A stretch of DNA of 64,000 bases from Gracilariopsis chorda (taxonomy: Eukaryota; Rhodophyta; Florideophyceae; Gracilariales; Gracilariaceae), in contig NBIV01000235.1 of the NCBI GenBank assembly GCA_003194525.1, forward strand, positions 1 to 64,000, read 5' to 3'. The stretch's first letter is position 1, and the number at the start of each line of letters is the position of its first letter. The position numbers were made by a program, and so were the translations under genes. Positions 21,591 to 32,180 of the stretch are shown piece after piece. Under the pieces are notes generated by a model. It saw nothing but the letters and a program-made list of their open reading frames with translations, had not been told where the DNA came from and searched no databases.

Positions 21591-22084
21591 GTCCATTCAA
21601 AAACCTATCGATAAAACTAAAGAATTTAAATGGTTTCTTTTATGCACGCTGCACCATCAATGTTGCTTTTCACAATTATATCGTCCATCAGGAAGTGTTG
21701 AAGAAGGAAAAATTATTATAGTGGAATGCATAAGCTTTGTAGATTTATGGTTAATTTTTCTGTACTATGGAAAGGTTTGAGAGTTGGGTGCTCTAATCAA
21801 TACCCTGGGTAAGTAGTACATATTTACATTATGCATGAAAATTTTGACACTTTTCATGCAGTGGCATTGAAAAAAATTTGAGAACAGTAGAGGGTTTACG
21901 CCATGCCACGTTTTGTCATATGGCTTGTAAATTGAGAGAAACGTTGAAAAAGTGGTCCACGTTTCTCACAAAAGCGTTGCCTAGCCATGTGATTTTTCGC
22001 TTGGAGCTCGTTTAAGCAAAATAGGAAAACGTATCTGTGAGAGACCCCCTCCCGCAATAAATTGGGGATACTCTTCCCGCCATA
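21591..22084. other. AT-rich interval without genes
   Basis: About 500 bp, nothing recognised. This is where a left end of the Harbinger element would be expected, but I could not match a terminal inverted repeat to the region after 24061. Confidence 0.3.
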
Positions 22085-23109
22085 ACGGTGATGCTTATCA
22101 AGGCAATCCGGATCGTCTTCCTTCTCTATCTAGGAGGCGCCAGTCAGCTCCAGAACGCCATGTCCACTATCCCGCCTAAATCATCGCGACCACCCCGGCT
22201 TACACCCCCTTCATGTCATCCTCCGGCTCATCACGACACAACTGGTAGATCAGCTACTATACTGCCAACGTAAACAACTGCAGACCCACCAACTTCTACG
22301 TGACGCAGACGTTTACGCTTTTCGGCGGCATGGGATATAATACTGCCCAAAGCAGTCATCACAGTTCATGGACATCTCTCACAACAGTGTGAGGTACAGC
22401 GACGATACGAAGAAGCACTGTCCATTTTCTTGTCCAAACTTCCTTCACGGGCTCTAAGCAAAATCTATGCCCAAACGTGGCAGTAATTGAGTGATAAATT
22501 CAAGAAGATTGTGAGCGACTATGGTTCCGCATGAGGTTAAACGGCAACGCTTTGGGAATAGTCAATACTCGAGGGGAGAACGAAATATTTTTGGATGATG
22601 TGGTCTTTGCGATTGACGAGTGGGAGGAACAGAAGAGGGCAAAACGCGAAGAACTTATAGAGCTCGATAGAAGGTTGGCTACTGCGGGTAAAGAGATCAG
22701 AGCAAATTCTCATGGCCGGGAGCTGAGATCCGAGGAGGGCGGTATAGAGGATGGGAATGTGCCGAACGAGGTAAGGAAGGGAAGGGCAAGACATGCTGTG
22801 ATACTAGACTACGAAGCCGAGGAGTGGGATTTGATTTGGGAGCACATAGTGACGCTACGCGATATGGAAGAGAGGCGCGTTCGCCTTGACGAGGAACGAC
22901 TCTCTATGGATCGTGACCAAGACCAATGCATTGAAATTTGCGGGGCATGTCAGCACGAGCACACCGCAAAACGACTGGGGCTCGACGAGAAGCTCATTGA
23001 GTTAGAAGAGAAAAAAGCGGCGCTTCAGGGAGACGAGCGCCGTGAAGCGCTCAAAGAACGCAAGAAAATGATAGCTATGCCAGGCGCGTTAGTTAAAAAG
23101 CTTCAGTAA
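22085..23109 (+). pseudogene. SANT/Myb-like accessory protein of a PIF/Harbinger element
   Basis: The part after 22290 reads, with frame changes and stops, as a SANT/Myb-like domain (pieces AVITVHGHLSQQCEVQRRY and LSDKFKKIVSDYGSA). It then continues in the intact 22531-23109 ORF, whose features are LDDVVFAIDEWEEQKRAKRE, a long charged alpha-helical/coiled-coil stretch and a Lys-rich end. In PIF/Harbinger elements such a Myb-like protein assists the transposase in binding element ends and entering the nucleus. The transposase relic lies next to it in convergent orientation. The N-terminal half is broken, so only the C-terminal 192 codons remain open. Confidence 0.6.
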
Positions 23110-23150
23110 ATGCCCACTAGGTGCTTGCTCGGGCACCTCTCTCAAAGAGT

Positions 23151-24061
23151 CTAGGGGCACGCAAGCGTAGTACCAAGTCTTGCATTCTTTAGCCTACCAA
23201 GTAATCTGCCATTCCTGGAGGTGCGCACTTGAAAGTTGAGCTCAATTGTTCGCCCACCTTCATAAAAAGCCGATAATTCCAGAGCAGCGCCGCAGGTTTG
23301 TAGAGTAAAGCTATAGGTGCCTGACTTTTTAACATATGTCTTTTGTAATCCTGTGATCACCAGATGTCCTTCATGTCCTTGAATATCCATTAGATAGCCT
23401 CCTACATGCTACTCATCGCAGTATTATAGGCTGCTTCTTGTGCACTGGCCCCACCATGGTCTTATAAAATAGGCTGCGTCTCTGTATAGGCAGTACTGCT
23501 GCCGGTCAACCAGGAGTGCATTTTGTAGCTCTGCATCAATTCCACTGTTCTGATAGAGCGTCATGTCGTGATGCCTCCTGATGTCAGGGGCATATAAGTA
23601 GAACAGTAAACTATCAGGTGTTGTGACAGACTGGTACAAGAGACAGTGAAACCTTTTGTGCTCAGATTAGCACGTTCATTGTAGAGCAGCCGGTCCTGAA
23701 AGTCGACAGATCTGGATCTTTGTGCAAGCAACGAAGCATACGCAGCTCTGAAAGAAGGCTCCCTTTTCCTCCACTGCCAATGCATATCGGGCAGTCAGAC
23801 TGCCCAGCAAAGACGTCCCGAAAATATAAATTAGGTGCACTTTTGATACAGGTAGGCTCTTTATAACCTCCCAGAAAACTTTGGAGAGCGCAGATGAATG
23901 CACGGCAAACATGGACTCCATATCGAGCCAGCGAATGTGCGATGCAGGACGGGGTAGCATGATCCATGTTGCCGTAAACGGAGGTATCCTCTATCGGGAC
24001 CATTATTTTGTGCCGCTGCTCTACTCGCTGAGCTGACATATCGTCTCAATCTGTGTGGCAC
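23151..24061 (-). pseudogene. PIF/Harbinger DDE_4-type transposase relic
   Basis: On the minus strand, overlapping open pieces line up as one DDE_4 transposase. The N-terminal part is RWLDMESMFAVHSSALSKVF near 23940-23890. The first catalytic region follows as CFVACTKIQICRLSGPAALQ, where the Asp of the usual DxTKI is Ala. Next comes SVTTPDSLLFYLYAPDIRRH and YRDAAYFIRPWW, which keeps the second Asp, and a C-terminal scrap ending LKNARLGTTLACP near 23160. At least three frame changes and one stop are present and the last catalytic Glu is not seen. The enzyme is inactive. The arrangement with the Myb-like gene supports Harbinger over other DDE families. Confidence 0.75.
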
Positions 24062-24432
24062 GAAATTGGAAGAGGGAAAGACGTCATTCTGTGGAAAAAG
24101 AATTGATGTTGAAGGTTGTACTAGAAATTGCGCTTAAACGCACCTTTAGCATTCGGACTTCTAGAGCGCTTTGTGCATGACGACGAGATAAATGTAGAAG
24201 TACTTCCTCGTCCTAGTCGTCGAATAATGGTAGTTGAAGTAAGTGCAGACTATGAGCGTTGCGTCTGTTTGCACGCTAAGTTTCGTAGTATTTCTGACGC
24301 ATCAGAAGTTGTGTCGAGTAGTTCAGCGGATCTTGGGAGAGACAACTCGTACTCATATACAAGACATGTTTCTCTTCAGCATAATTGTAGTTCTTTGCAG
24401 CATGACTTGGCCAGGGGCGGAACAAGTGTGGC
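24062..24432. other. Interval before family III
   Basis: Two overlapping plus-strand ORFs start at 24128 and 24243 and run into the family III LTR. The first has some protein-like character (LLERFVHDDEINVEVLPRPS) but no domain. It could be the end of a gene into which family III inserted; the frame does not continue convincingly beyond 32180. Confidence 0.3.
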
Positions 24433-24437
24433 CTTGT

Positions 24438-24607
24438 TGTCCGGATTGTCCACGTGGACATTTCTCACTGACGTGCATGGCACGCCAGTTCACAGGGAGA
24501 TATCTAATTGACCCTCCGACGATCTCGCCGGAGGGCCAAAGTCCATAAAAGCTGGCCTCTTGCCCCTTCCCATCCGAAGGGGGAGGTAATCCACTTTGTT
24601 GCTTTCA
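24438..24607 (+). repeat. Family III 5' LTR (170 bp)
   Basis: Starts TGTCCGGATTGTCC and ends TTGTTGCTTTCA. It has a match, at roughly 80% by eye, to the right LTR pieces 31103-31167 and 32066-32175. Confidence 0.88.
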
Positions 24608-24638
24608 TGGTACTCTGGAGGAGGGATTTCTTAGAACA

Positions 24639-26324
24639 ATGTCGTCGTTCCTAGCAATTTTGTTTAATGGTGAACCTGACTCAGATGTAGTCAAGTTCTT
24701 CTTTTTCTTTGAAAATGTTGTAGCGAAAGGTGCCAATGATTCTGAAAAAGCAACGCAGCTCTTGCCTTGTTTGAAGGGAAAAGTGTTTGACTTCTACTAA
24801 GAAACCTACGCATACGAGGTACACTTAATAAAAGAAGCATCTGATTACGCCGCTTTGAAGGAAGTCATGATTGAAGATATTTTTGAAGTCGTCAGTCAGG
24901 AAGAGTACATCCGAAGAGCCATGAAATGTAGGCTCCGTCCATTGGACATGGCTGGTTCTCTGACAGATATGGATGAGGCTTTCAAGAAGGCTAACTTCAA
25001 CGATGAAGTTAAGTTTGGACTGCTACGAAACGCAGTCATAGAACATATGGACCTGGCTCAATACGTGTTGCTGAGAGGTGCAATTTACTACGAGTCACTC
25101 AAGCGTACCATTTGGGATTTCGTTCGTTGCCTAGAAACTTTCAGTGAAGCCTATATTGGGAAGGGGAAGGGAGAAGGTAAGCGACCACACGCTACGAGAA
25201 TTCTCCGTCGTCCCGAACAAACCGTGGAGTCACTGGAAAATAACGTAGAATACCTCACATCTAGGATAGTGGAACTTACTCTTTTGGTTAAGAAGAAACA
25301 AACTTCGAACAAGGAGAGCAATGTTCGTGTCTGTTCATTCTGTCACAAGCCGAGACATGGCGCGAACCACTGTGACAAAAATCCTCACCGGAATACTAGA
25401 TGCCCACGATGTGGGAAGATAAGGCACTCAGAAACCACGTGTTGTTCAAAGCCGCAGATGCCAGAGCCCGCCATCGCCACTAATGACACACATATGAAAG
25501 TAGAAGCAGACAAACCGAAAGAAACTGGAAAGGATAAAGAGTACATGCTGGGGATAGTGACTGAAGAAGTTGAAGAAGAAGAGACTGTCAATGCTACGAA
25601 GAGAGACGCTGAAGGCAGGGCACTGCCAGAGCAGCCAAAGACGGGAGGGATGGCCGTGAAGGAGCTGCTAAACCCTCAACCCGGCCCTTTCATCGACCTC
25701 ACGAAAGGTCTACCAAGCCGAAAGAGAGTTAAGCCCAAACTTCGCAAATCGGCCCGAAAGAAGTCCCACAGGGCCCGAAAAGCTGAAATTTCAGACTTTT
25801 TGGGGAGGTACAATGTACTTATCTAGCTGGGAAATGCTTCATGAGGTCTCAAGTTTGACCAGCTGCTCCGTGGAGATGCCGCAGAGGCAAAAAGACAGAT
25901 TCAAAAACTGTTTGTGAAGAACGCTAGAACTCAGAAGGTTGCCGTCGCGCACAAGCCTGGAAGTATCAGAAGATTAAAAGTTGTGAAGTTGAAGCTATTC
26001 GGAACTAGATTCAACGCACTGCTAGACTCAGAAGCACTGCCAAACCTTCTCTATAGTTCTCTGATGGAAGAACTTACGCTCTCACCGGAGGCAACCATGA
26101 GGAAGATTAAAGTACCCAATGGAAGCTCGAGTGTAGTACGAGGTGTCTTCAAAGACGTTCCTGTATTGTTCGGTGAATCAATGACCTTGCTAAACTTTCT
26201 GGTTGTGGATGACCCACAGATGGACGTGATTATCGGTTCCCCGACCTTAGAGAACATTCAACCGTGCATCAACATGGGGAATCATACCGTGACTGTGACT
26301 ATAGAAGAAAAGGAATCCGTATAA
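24639..26324 (+). pseudogene. gag: Family III gag and protease region
   Basis: The ATG at 24639 lies 31 bp after the LTR. The frame is continuous except for stops at 24798 (TAA), 25824 (TAG), about 25842 (TGA) and 26322 (TAA). Gag ends with two zinc knuckles of CX2CX4HX4C form: CSFCHKPRHGANHC and CPRCGKIRHSETTC, near 25325-25440. A basic stretch follows. The protease site near 26010-26050 reads ALLDSEALPNLL, so the Gly of DSG is Glu. Another Lys/Arg-rich run precedes it. The first stop falls at codon 54, so no complete Gag could be made without suppression. Confidence 0.85.
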
Positions 26325-29302
26325 GATCTCGACTATGACGAACGAATCCCTGATGTGGAAGGATCCGAGACCGATAGTGAGGATTTCACCTCAAACTCAG
26401 AAATCTATCCAGCGTCTTCCAGCTCGGAAAGTGATGAGGAGCAAGAGCTGGTTGTGGCTCTAGCAAAGGGGATCGAATCACACCAGACAATGAATGGTGA
26501 CGATGAAGGGGAAGGGAACATTCCCCTGCTCTTAGAAGAAGACAAAGATAGTAATATTGAGGAAGAGGACCTGCATGTGCTAATCCTGACCGAAGAGGAA
26601 GAAGACTTAAAATCGGCATTAATTGCGACAAAGGTCAAGCATCTTTCGGAACGGGCGCAGAGGCAGCTCTTTGCAACACTTATTGACTCGAAGGCCGTTG
26701 CTTGGTCCCTGGATGACCTTAGACCCGCTGGTGTCCCTGTCAAGCATTCTTTTGAGCTAAAGGATACACAACCTCTAAAGTTTAGGGCAAGGCGTCTCCC
26801 ACTGCGACATAACGATTTGGTAAAGAATGAGATTGACAAAATGCTTCGTGCAGGAATCATCACACCAGCATACTCTGCCTGGTCTTTCCCCATTGTAATC
26901 GCGACAAAGAAGGATGGAAGCCCGAGATTTTGCGTGAACTATCGGGCATTGAATGCCAAAATGAAGTAGGATCGATGGCCATTACCACGCATAGAAGAAG
27001 TATTTGATGACCTTAGTAGATCCTCATTATTTACAACTCTAGATATGTTTTCCGGATATTGGCAAGTGAAGATGGCCGAGGAGTGCAAAGAGATGACGAA
27101 TTTCATATGCAGATTCGGTACATTCAAGTTTGAAGTCATGCATTTGGGATTGATGAATGCACATGCCACATTTCAAATAATGATGGACGCAGTCCTGAAA
27201 GACTTGTCCTTCGTCCGTGTCTACTTGGATGACGCTGTAATCTTCTACGACAATGTAGAGGATCATCTGATGTATTGCGAAAAAGTAATTGGCAGGATTG
27301 CCTCGCACGGGTTGAAGATTAAGCTGACAAAGTGTAGTTTGGCGCAGCCTCGAGTGAAGCTTTTGAAACACATCATCGACAAGATGGGGATCGCGACGGA
27401 ACCAGAGAAGATCAAAGCTATACAGGAAGCCCCAGACCCAACTATCAACGATTTATAACTAGGTTTGCTGAAGCATCCGTTGCCTTGCATGAGGACACAT
27501 CACCAAAGAAAAAGTGGCGCTGGACCCAAGAAATGGAAGAAGCTTTCCTATGTCTCAAGGCGAAGCTGGTGAAACCCCCTGTTCTACGGTTTCCAAACTT
27601 TGAAGAACCTTTCATAGTCGAAGCAGACGCATCCAGTGTTTCCCTAGGGGCAGTCCTTTCTCAGACGAAAGAAGGCAAGCTACATCCAGTACAGTTTGCT
27701 AGTCGTACGATGACCGCCACTGAGAAACTTTATTCAGCCTGTGAACGCGAAGCGTTAGCCGTCATCTTTGCGTTCAAAACTTTTCGTGTTTATTTGCTTT
27801 CTTTTCTCCCATTCACACTCATTACTGATCATCAGTCCTTGCAGTATGCGTTTAGAAAACGGGATATCCACGGGAGACTTACAAGATGGATAGATTTTCT
27901 TTTGGAATATGAGTTTGAGATAGAGTGCACGCCAGGGGCAAGGAATCTTGTTGCAGATTACCTGTCGCGCATAGAGGTATCTGCAGATCAAAACGCAGAT
28001 AAAACCGGAATGGCAATTTCTTCAGGAGAACCAATATTCGAAGACTTAGAGCAATGCCTTGTTGATACAGGGAACTACATCCTGGGATTGATACTGAAAG
28101 CTAAAGATCCCCTTGCACGTCAAAAGATCAAGAGAAATGCTAAGAATTATATGGTATGGAACGGAAGACTCTTTCTTAGGACGAAGAACGTGCTCTTGGT
28201 GATACCCGGGATAGGAAAGCGACTACAGATGTTAAGGAGCTTTCATGATGATATTGGACACTGGGACGTTAGTGGTACCAAGCAATTTTAGCTAGAACGT
28301 TACTGGTGGCCAGAGGTATATAAGCATGTTGCGGAGTAAGTGAACAGTTTTGATGGGTGCCAGTAAGCAAAGCATGTTCTGACGTATCGTACTACCCTCC
28401 AGTCAAGGGGGGTGGAGGATAGTTCGATACGTCGCCCCTTGACGGGCGTATTTCATACGTTTTCTATCGATTTTGCTGGGCCTCTGCCCAAGACAGTCCG
28501 AAAAAATCGATTCATATTAGTGGGAGTAGAACATGTAACAGGTTGGTGGATTGCGACGGCCACACCGACATCCGCCGCAAAGGAAGTGGATGAATTTCTT
28601 AAGGAAGAGATTGTGGCCCCTTTCGGCCTACCTCGCGTTGTGATATCTGATAATGCTACTAGTTTTACTGCAAAGGCTCTGTCAGCATTCAACAAACGCC
28701 ACGGCATCACCTGGAAGACGTTGATGGCGTATGCACCAATTTCGAATGGCAGAGCTGAACCAATGATTGGAATTGTAAAGAATTCCATGACGAAGAGCAT
28801 CTTAAAGTGCCAAGAGCCTTGGGAAAAAGTTCTATAGAAGGTACCGTATGGACACAGGCGCCGTCATCTGAAGAATGGGCCTTCTCCATTTGAATTGCTG
28901 TATGGTGTTCCCCCACGCATGTCGCAAGATGAACCGTCCGCTCTCGTCATAAGCGGTGGCGACTCACGTCATGGGGTGGAATTAGAGTCTGCCTTGAGCC
29001 AAAGGGCCACGCAAGCCCTGAAGGACGCAAACTCCCAGCGAGCTGCTAAGGATAAAGCCTTTCAGATAGGAAACGAAGTACTAGTAGCTCGAGGGGCAAG
29101 TATGACCAAAGCCAAGAAATGGCCCCCGTTCACATCCATGTTCTATGGTCCTTGTCCAATAATTGGAGCTACGCATCCTGCTTATATTCTAAGTTCAAGG
29201 CGTGGAAAGATAAACAAGAGTCCTATTCGCGCTCGACGCCTGGTCCCATATGTAAAAAGACCAACGATTCTAAAGAACTTAAAGGAGGGTGAACACGGAT
29301 GA
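26325..29302 (+). pseudogene. pol: Family III pol: RT, RNase H, integrase
   Basis: RT shows LRAGIITPAYSAWSFPIV, RFCVNYRALNAK, a TAG at 26967, then LFTTLDMFSGYWQVKM and the catalytic VYLDDAVIF (about 27215-27245). The frame shifts near 27458-27485. RNase H follows with VEADASSVSLGAVL, SACEREALAVIFAF and TDHQSLQYAF, all catalytic acids present. Integrase has FSIDFAGPLP, VISDNATSF and a Glu in the NGRAEPMIG region. Stops lie near 28289, 28340 and 28835. There is no chromodomain; the product ends with a basic segment. The RT and RNase H motifs are well kept despite six or more nonsense codons. Confidence 0.88.
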
Positions 29303-29620
29303 GTAAATGGCTAAACAAATATAGTATAAAACCTTGATATATGAGCTTACGAAAGCAGATGCATGTATGTAATTTGTGCGCAGTTTATTGAGTCAATGCA
29401 TAGGGGTTGAAGGACTAAACTTTGATGAAGAACCTAATCCAGGACTACAGTTTCCTCCTCAGGATGTGACGCATGCCTACGGCGACGCTTACTATGATTG
29501 TTGTGACGGTGACGGGTGCGCTTCGAGTTACTTCTCGGCGTTAATACTAGTTTCTGGATCTCAGATACATACATGAATGTCGAGCCACCACCAACACATC
29601 CTTCCAAAGCTTGTTCGCAT
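29303..29620. other. Spacer after pol
   Basis: Short AT-rich stretch after the pol stop. One 66-codon ORF (29376-29576) is not convincing. Confidence 0.3.
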
Positions 29621-30672
29621 AACTAGAGCCGATAAGCTTCAGCACAGTCAAGAATGTGTTTGCGATCAGTATCGATGGAAATGGTATGATGAACTCCGCC
29701 AGAACCACAAAGTGTTAACAAGTAGACACCCATAGGAAGGTTGATAATCTGGCAAAGAGAAAGCGCGGTACCGAACTGAACTCTCTCCAGGTTTGCGTCC
29801 CTCTGCGACAGGCTGCTTCTGAAGATCCCGAAGGTCCCTAATCTGTGGAGGAGGAATCCCAAAGTTCTTAAATGCTTCCAGGTAGTCCAGTAACGTACCC
29901 CAATAATCATGAGAGACGGGCGATTGGAGTGCAAAAAATCCGTTACAAAGCGCTGCGGGGAGGCAAAGGCTCGTCTCATCCCGGAAGCGAATAGGATGCT
30001 CATTCTGAAGTTCGTAACCCCGAAGTTCGGGGTAGTCTTCACGAGACCGTCCGGTGGACATTTTTACGTAACGTCCCGGATGGTGAGAGCACTACGTCAA
30101 TCGCGGAGATTGCCATGATACGACCGTCAGTTGCAAATCTGAATCAATCCGAAGAGGAGACCTTATGAGTATGATTTCCGGGAGTGCCGAAAATGCGAAG
30201 TGTATAAAAATCGATCGCATGTTTCTGTTCGGTGACTTCGTCGACGCCAAAGTACCAGTGGTCCTTTTATACAATCTACTCAATCATCTAGTCACAACCC
30301 AACAGCGCCAAATAATTTGTGTTGTCTCGGACAGATAGTATAAGTTCGAGGCGCTACAAATCTTCGAATGAGTACTCCCTCCATGTACCTTCATCGAGAA
30401 ACAGTAGGATATGGCGCCCAAGCAATTGAAAAAACGCTTCCTTGGAGAACCTATCTTCATCACCATTGGCACATCTGATAACATACTTCCTCGGGCCTAC
30501 GTTTCCATATTGTACAGACACCTTTTTGACACCGCATAGGCTCGAATACTTCCGGAGAATGCCCTCGCGAATACTGTACGGTCCCTTCTTGGCAGCTTTG
30601 GTAGCGATTCTTTTTTTCCGGGATCTCAGCTCTAACAGTCCTCTCAGTAGTAGCGTGGGTTCGAGCCATCTT
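29621..30672 (-). pseudogene. Antisense accessory gene of family III, possible papain-fold cysteine peptidase
   Basis: Reading the minus strand from an ATG near 30671, a basic N-terminal piece (KKRIATKAAKKGPYSIREGI, VRCANGD-like, FFQLLGRHILLFLDEGTW) runs to about 30345. It then continues, with several stops, as KDHWYFGVDEV, HAIDFYTLRIFGTPGNHTH and IMAISAIDVVLSPSGTLRK. The frame moves to the 30061-29666 ORF (RFRDETSLCLPAALCNGFFA, DYLEAFKNFGIPPPQIRDL) and finally to a piece ending YLLTLCGSGGVHHTISIDTD then RKHILDCAEAY. A Cys in an N-proximal helix-like CLPAALCNGF motif and a His in GGVHHTISID resemble the Cys-His layout of papain-fold or OTU-like peptidases. That assignment is inference from motif shape only. 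It is a pseudogene in this copy. Confidence 0.5.
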
Positions 30673-30840
30673 CAAGTTATATCCAGCTACTATGATGCTG
30701 AAAGTCAATTTCTATTAAGAGTATACTAGGGCACTGGAACCCCACTTTAGTACGTCTCGATTAATATGAAGTTGGCTTACAGTAAATCCACAGCAGCCAA
30801 ACTAACGAAGATAGCTTGGTGACGACCAGACGCTGCAGTG

Positions 30841-30993
30841 CGAGGAACCAGGCGCAGCTGTGTAGGAAGCAGGCGCAGCTGTGTGAGAAGCAGGCGCAGC
30901 TGTGTAAGAAGCAGGCGCAGCTGTTCGAGAAACAGGCGCAGCTGTGTGAGAAAGCAGGTGCAGCTATGTGAGAAGCAGGCGCAAAAGTGTGAG
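30841..30993 (+). repeat. 21-bp coding minisatellite (about seven units)
   Basis: Units of 21 bp such as GAGAAGCAGGCGCAGCTGTGT encode the heptad QAQLCEK. Six units are in phase; a one-base insertion near the sixth shifts the frame. Downstream, in the related frame, a CPDCPRGHFSL string reads from the LTR start, but that overlaps LTR sequence. It could be the heptad coiled coil of a short ORF or a non-coding tandem array just before the polypurine tract. Confidence 0.75.
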
Positions 30994-31167
30994 AGGGATG
31001 GATGGAGTCATGTGGGAGAGCAGGCAAACAGGGTGTGGGAGAACGAAATACGACAGTCCGCTGCAGATATATGCTGCCCATATGGTAGGTGGAGAGGCGG
31101 ATTGTCCGGACTGTCCACGTGGACATTTCTCACTGGCGTGAATGGCACGCCTGGTCAGAGAGAAATA

Positions 31168-32065
31168 GATGATTTACGCAAAAAATTTCAGAAAAGGAAG
31201 AGGTAAATTTCATTAATTGTAACTACACCAATATTACACGTTGCGGAAATCTGCAGAAGAGATGTGACTATTTTTACTGAAATGTGACTAAATAGTGAAA
31301 TCCATTTCAGAAATACACGCGAAACACGTTGTACAAATGGCATTGTTTCAGCGAGAAGAGGGTATCCGATGTGAGATACCGTCTTCTCAACAAACCAAGC
31401 TCTCGTCCCCAATTCCCCCAACAACCCAAACCATGGCCAGCGTCTCCCCTGCCTCCCCAAGCCCCACTCCTCTTTCCCCTTCTCCTCAAGTTCCTTCTCC
31501 ACTCTCAAGCGATATGCCGCAGCCCCTCCCGCCCGCTTCTGCTACGAAGCTGGCCCGCCGTCCCACGTTCACTCCCGGCGAGGACATCATAATCGTCCGG
31601 GAGGTAGCTGCTGCTAAAGCACACGTGGCTCCATTCGGCGAGGTGCTCAAGCGCTTCGCTGATGCTGCTGAGAAGGCCAACCGCAACCCCAACCTGTCCG
31701 CCAAAGTAACTACGAAGCGACTTCAAGAGTGGCGTGTAGAACAACAGTAGAAACAGGCGGGAAGGGTGTCCCCCTAGTTGATCGGGATCGAATGAGTAGC
31801 GCTGTTGCCGCCTTCCAGCGCCTCTTGCAGACGAGGGCCTTTTTGCAGGTGTGGTCTCTCAGCCGACCAAAACCCATGTTGCCGAAGGAGGTTGGTGCTC
31901 GTACTGTGTGATCCTACTCATGGGACTTTTCTGTAATACTCATATTTATATTTGCGTAAATGCACTTTTTACTTTTCCCATTCAAATTTCAGAAAATGAT
32001 TTCAGTAAATAAATTAAGAGCTATTTCTGAAATCCTTTTCTGAAATCTCTACTGCGTAAATCCTA
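31168..32065 (+). mobile_element. 898-bp TIR DNA transposon nested in the family III 3' LTR
   Basis: The left end GATGATTTACGCA and the right end, read inward, TAGGATTTACGCA are inverted repeats. The homology continues inward with ATTTCAGAAAAGG on both sides. It is flanked by AAATA at 31163-31167 and 32066-32070, and alignment to the uninterrupted 5' LTR confirms this as the insertion. It carries one ORF (31295-31750). There is no transposase, so it is non-autonomous. Confidence 0.82.
31295..31750 (+). CDS. SANT/Myb-like DNA-binding protein of the TIR element
   Basis: 151 codons. The N-terminal half is Pro/Ser-rich and disordered (SPASPSPTPLSPSPQVPSPL). The C-terminal half, about residues 88-150, begins RPTFTPGEDIIIVREVAAAK, continues with a second helix near FGEVLKRFADAA and ends KVTTKRLQEW, a three-helix SANT/Myb-like layout. 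The related Harbinger Myb-like protein at 22085-23109 carries a long coiled coil after this point, which this ORF lacks, so it may be truncated at the stop after 31750. Such proteins usually partner a transposase supplied elsewhere. Confidence 0.55.
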   Translation: MKSISEIHAKHVVQMALFQREEGIRCEIPSSQQTKLSSPIPPTTQTMASVSPASPSPTPLSPSPQVPSPLSSDMPQPLPPASATKLARRPTFTPGEDIIIVREVAAAKAHVAPFGEVLKRFADAAEKANRNPNLSAKVTTKRLQEWRVEQQ

Positions 32066-32180
32066 AAATATCTAACTGGCCCTCCGACAGTCTCGCCAGA
32101 GGGCCAAAGTCCATAAAATCCGGCCTTTCGCCCATTTCCATCAGAAGGAGGAGGTAAGCCACTTTGTTGCTTTCACTTGT

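Larger units (their letters stand above)
24438..32175 (+). mobile_element. Ty3/Gypsy element family III with antisense gene and nested TIR element
   Basis: The left LTR is 24438-24607 and the right LTR is 31103-32175, the latter enlarged by an 898-bp insertion. A perfect 5-bp target-site duplication CTTGT sits at 24433-24437 and 32176-32180. After the left LTR, TGGTACTCTGGAGGAGGG at 24608 fits a tRNA primer-binding site. A purine-rich tract (GGTGGAGAGGCGGA) lies directly before the right LTR. Gag-pol occupies 24639-29302. The 1.8 kb between pol and the 3' LTR carries a degenerate antisense gene and a minisatellite. The coding frame contains several stops, so the element is old. Confidence 0.92.
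31103..32175 (+). repeat. Family III 3' LTR, split by a TIR element
   Basis: The LTR halves are 31103-31167 and 32066-32175. Removing 31168-32065 plus one AAATA gives a sequence that lines up without gaps with the 5' LTR around GGGAGATATCTAATTG. It starts TGTCCGGACTGTCC and ends TTGTTGCTTTCA, followed by TSD CTTGT. Confidence 0.85.

Noticed and set aside
24243-24548. CPDCPRGHFSL string looking like a zinc knuckle at the start of the family III LTRs
   Set aside because: It occurs in both LTRs at their 5' ends, outside any gag frame, and the spacing (CX2CX3HX4C) is off. It is LTR sequence.
30460-30708. Minus-strand ORF containing MARTHATTERT, resembling a histone H3 start
   Set aside because: Only the first four residues agree with H3. 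The better continuation is in another frame and belongs to the antisense gene of family III.
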